In this document: positions 5,069 through 6,308 of the stretch, piece after piece
How positions within the stretch are numbered: position 1 is the first letter of the stretch
Layout of the letters: the number at the start of each line of letters is the position of its first letter
Source of the DNA: Sphingomonadaceae bacterium
GTDB taxonomy: Bacteria > Pseudomonadota > Alphaproteobacteria > Sphingomonadales > Sphingomonadaceae
Direction of reading: 5' to 3'
Assembly (NCBI GenBank): GCA_016462305.1
Contig: JAEMTM010000105.1
Span: forward strand, 1 to 6,308
DNA length: 6,308 nt
Notes under the pieces: model-generated
Told to the model about the DNA's origin: nothing
Database searches by the model: none
Seen by the model: the letters and a program-made list of their open reading frames with translations, nothing else
Made by a program: the position numbers and the translations under genes

Positions 5069-6308
5069 CGGCAACCTTCTCCATCAATTTACGGGCAATC
5101 ACGTCCTTGGCGCTTTCGGGCCAGCTATCAACGCCATCTTTGGTAATGATATGAAACGCGTTGTTTGCGCCGCCCATCACATCGCCGGACACGTCATTGG
5201 CGACGATCCAGTCGCAACCCTTTTTGGCGAGCTTTGCCTGCGCATGTTCGACAATCTTCTCTGTCTCCGCCGCAAAACCAATCAGCAGCCTTGGGCGATT
5301 TGGATGCTTGGCGAGGCTGGCGAGGATATCGGGATTTTCGGTTAAGTTCAGCGCGGGGATGAGGCCGCCGTTTTTCTTGATTTTTTGTGCGGGCGCTTGC
5401 ACCGCGCGCCAATCGGCGACGGCGGCCACCATTATGGCGGCATCGACGGGTAAGGCTTTTTCCACCGCCGCCTGCATTTCGATGGCGGTTTCAACATCTA
5501 TCCGGGCAACGCCGGGCGGGGTCGCCAAATGAACGGGACCAGCAATGAGCGTTACTTCCGCGCCGAGGTCCGCTGCCGCTGCTGCAATGGCAAAGCCCTG
5601 ACGCCCTGAAGAGCGGTTGGCAATGTAGCGGACAGGGTCAATGGCCTCATGCGTTGGGCCAGCGGTTACCAAGATGCGTTGGCCAGACAAGGGCCGATGC
5701 GCGTGCCCCGCCGTCAGCGCAGCGTTGCTTGGGACCGTGGTTGGTGAACGGCCCGATGTCAGCATTATATCGAAATCATGCCCCAACATCGCGCAAATCC
5801 GCCCGGCAACGGCGGGTGGCTCCGGCAAGCGTCCGGGGCCAAATTCGCCGCACGCCATTGCGCCTTCATCAGGGTGCATGATGTGGACGCCATCGGCCTG
5901 CAATTGCGCCAAATTCCGCTGCGTTGCCGGATGGTTCCACATGCGGACGTTCATCGCCGGAACGGCAAGCACGGGCTTATCGGTCGCCAGCAATATGGTG
6001 GTCGCAAGATCGTCGGATATGCCGGCCGCCATCTTGGCTAAGATGTTGGCCGTGGCGGGGCAGATGACGACCAAGTCGGCCTGACGGCTCAACTGGATAT
6101 GCCCAATCTCGCTTTCTTCCTTCAGGTCGAACATATGACCATATACTTGGTCTTCGGTCATTACCGACATCGACAAAGGCGTGACGAATTCGGTCGCGCT
6201 TTGCGTCATGACCGCCCGCACCGCTATGCCTTGGCGCTTGAGCAAGCGGACAAGTTCAAGCGACTTATACGCCGCAATGCCACCAGTGACGATCAGGAGG
6301 ATGCGTTT
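5049..6308 (-). CDS. coaBC: Bifunctional phosphopantothenoylcysteine decarboxylase / phosphopantothenate-cysteine ligase (5' end outside window)
   Basis: CoaB joins 4'-phosphopantothenate to cysteine using CTP; CoaC, a flavoprotein, decarboxylates the product to 4'-phosphopantetheine for coenzyme A. The frame is open to the window edge, where it begins [16 protein letters not shown]. This is the usual CoaC N-terminus, so probably only the start codon and at most a few residues are missing; 419 residues are visible. Counting from the edge, CoaC shows the catalytic histidine in H-I-Q-L (H70), P-A-M-N-V-R-M-W (117-124) and the cysteine of A-C-G-E-F-G-P-G-R (C153). After a linker near 180-207, CoaB starts with L-V-T-A-G-P-T-H-E (213-221), then N-R-S-S-G (231-235), A-A-V-A-D-W (295-300) and the lysine motif K-K-N-G-G (311-315). 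It leads the dut-moeB operon and its last 20 nt overlap dut. Confidence 0.97.
   Translation of the reverse strand, partial: KRILLIVTGGIAAYKSLELVRLLKRQGIAVRAVMTQSATEFVTPLSMSVMTEDQVYGHMFDLKEESEIGHIQLSRQADLVVICPATANILAKMAAGISDDLATTILLATDKPVLAVPAMNVRMWNHPATQRNLAQLQADGVHIMHPDEGAMACGEFGPGRLPEPPAVAGRICAMLGHDFDIMLTSGRSPTTVPSNAALTAGHAHRPLSGQRILVTAGPTHEAIDPVRYIANRSSGRQGFAIAAAAADLGAEVTLIAGPVHLATPPGVARIDVETAIEMQAAVEKALPVDAAIMVAAVADWRAVQAPAQKIKKNGGLIPALNLTENPDILASLAKHPNRPRLLIGFAAETEKIVEHAQAKLAKKGCDWIVANDVSGDVMGGANNAFHIITKDGVDSWPESAKDVIARKLMEKVADARAKD
5075..5082 (-). promoter_or_regulatory. dut: Ribosome binding site of dut inside the coaBC 3' end
   Basis: GGAGAAGG on the minus strand lies within the last codons of coaBC and is followed by TTGCCG and ATG 5068. 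It supports the ATG over the TTG at 5074, which would abut the site with no spacing. The same sequence, less three bases, precedes the exported-protein start at 425. Confidence 0.65.

Noticed and set aside
5641..6084. A 147-codon plus-strand open frame opposite coaBC
   Set aside because: It is antisense to the conserved CoaC/CoaB domains and shows no motif of its own.

Overview
This is a densely packed chromosomal housekeeping region. It most resembles an alphaproteobacterium of the order Sphingomonadales. The grounds are the gene order coaBC-dut-moeB, a DUF898 protein ending in an 'LDAMDIGAF' tail that I recall from sphingomonad homologues, a short (241-residue) DapB, and the general look of the proteins. 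Base composition is moderate: hand counts on a few 60-base lines give about 60-67% GC in the enzyme genes and about 43-57% in the DUF898 gene. The taxonomic call rests on memory of family features, not on a search.

Layout. All genes but one are on the minus strand, so transcription there runs from high to low coordinates. From the right edge, an operon holds coaBC (coenzyme A synthesis, 5' end cut by the window), dut (dUTPase) and a moeB/thiF-type adenylyltransferase. Its genes overlap each other at both junctions. It runs tail to tail into cobB, the only plus-strand gene, a class III sirtuin deacylase; the two stop codons interlock in one TTAA. cobB is divergent from dapB (lysine/diaminopimelate synthesis) across 81 bp. 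Downstream of dapB, on the same strand, follow a polytopic DUF898/YjgN-like membrane protein, nth (endonuclease III) and a small exported four-cysteine protein of unknown function. At the left edge a further minus-strand gene may begin.

How the genes work together. CoaBC makes 4'-phosphopantetheine from phosphopantothenate and cysteine. Dut and Nth both limit damaged or wrong bases in DNA (uracil and oxidised pyrimidines). The MoeB-like enzyme activates a sulfur-carrier protein whose gene is not in the window. CobB removes acyl groups from lysines, so it acts downstream of acyl-CoA metabolism. DapB supplies lysine and cell-wall diaminopimelate. These look like neighbouring housekeeping functions rather than one dedicated system.

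No RNA gene, CRISPR array, insertion sequence, integrase, toxin-antitoxin pair or phage gene was seen. No gene-free stretch exceeds about 90 bp. I found no convincing undescribed system. The points most worth a second look are the cobB start site, the AT-richer DUF898 gene with a spaced direct repeat upstream, and the unknown exported protein translated directly after nth.
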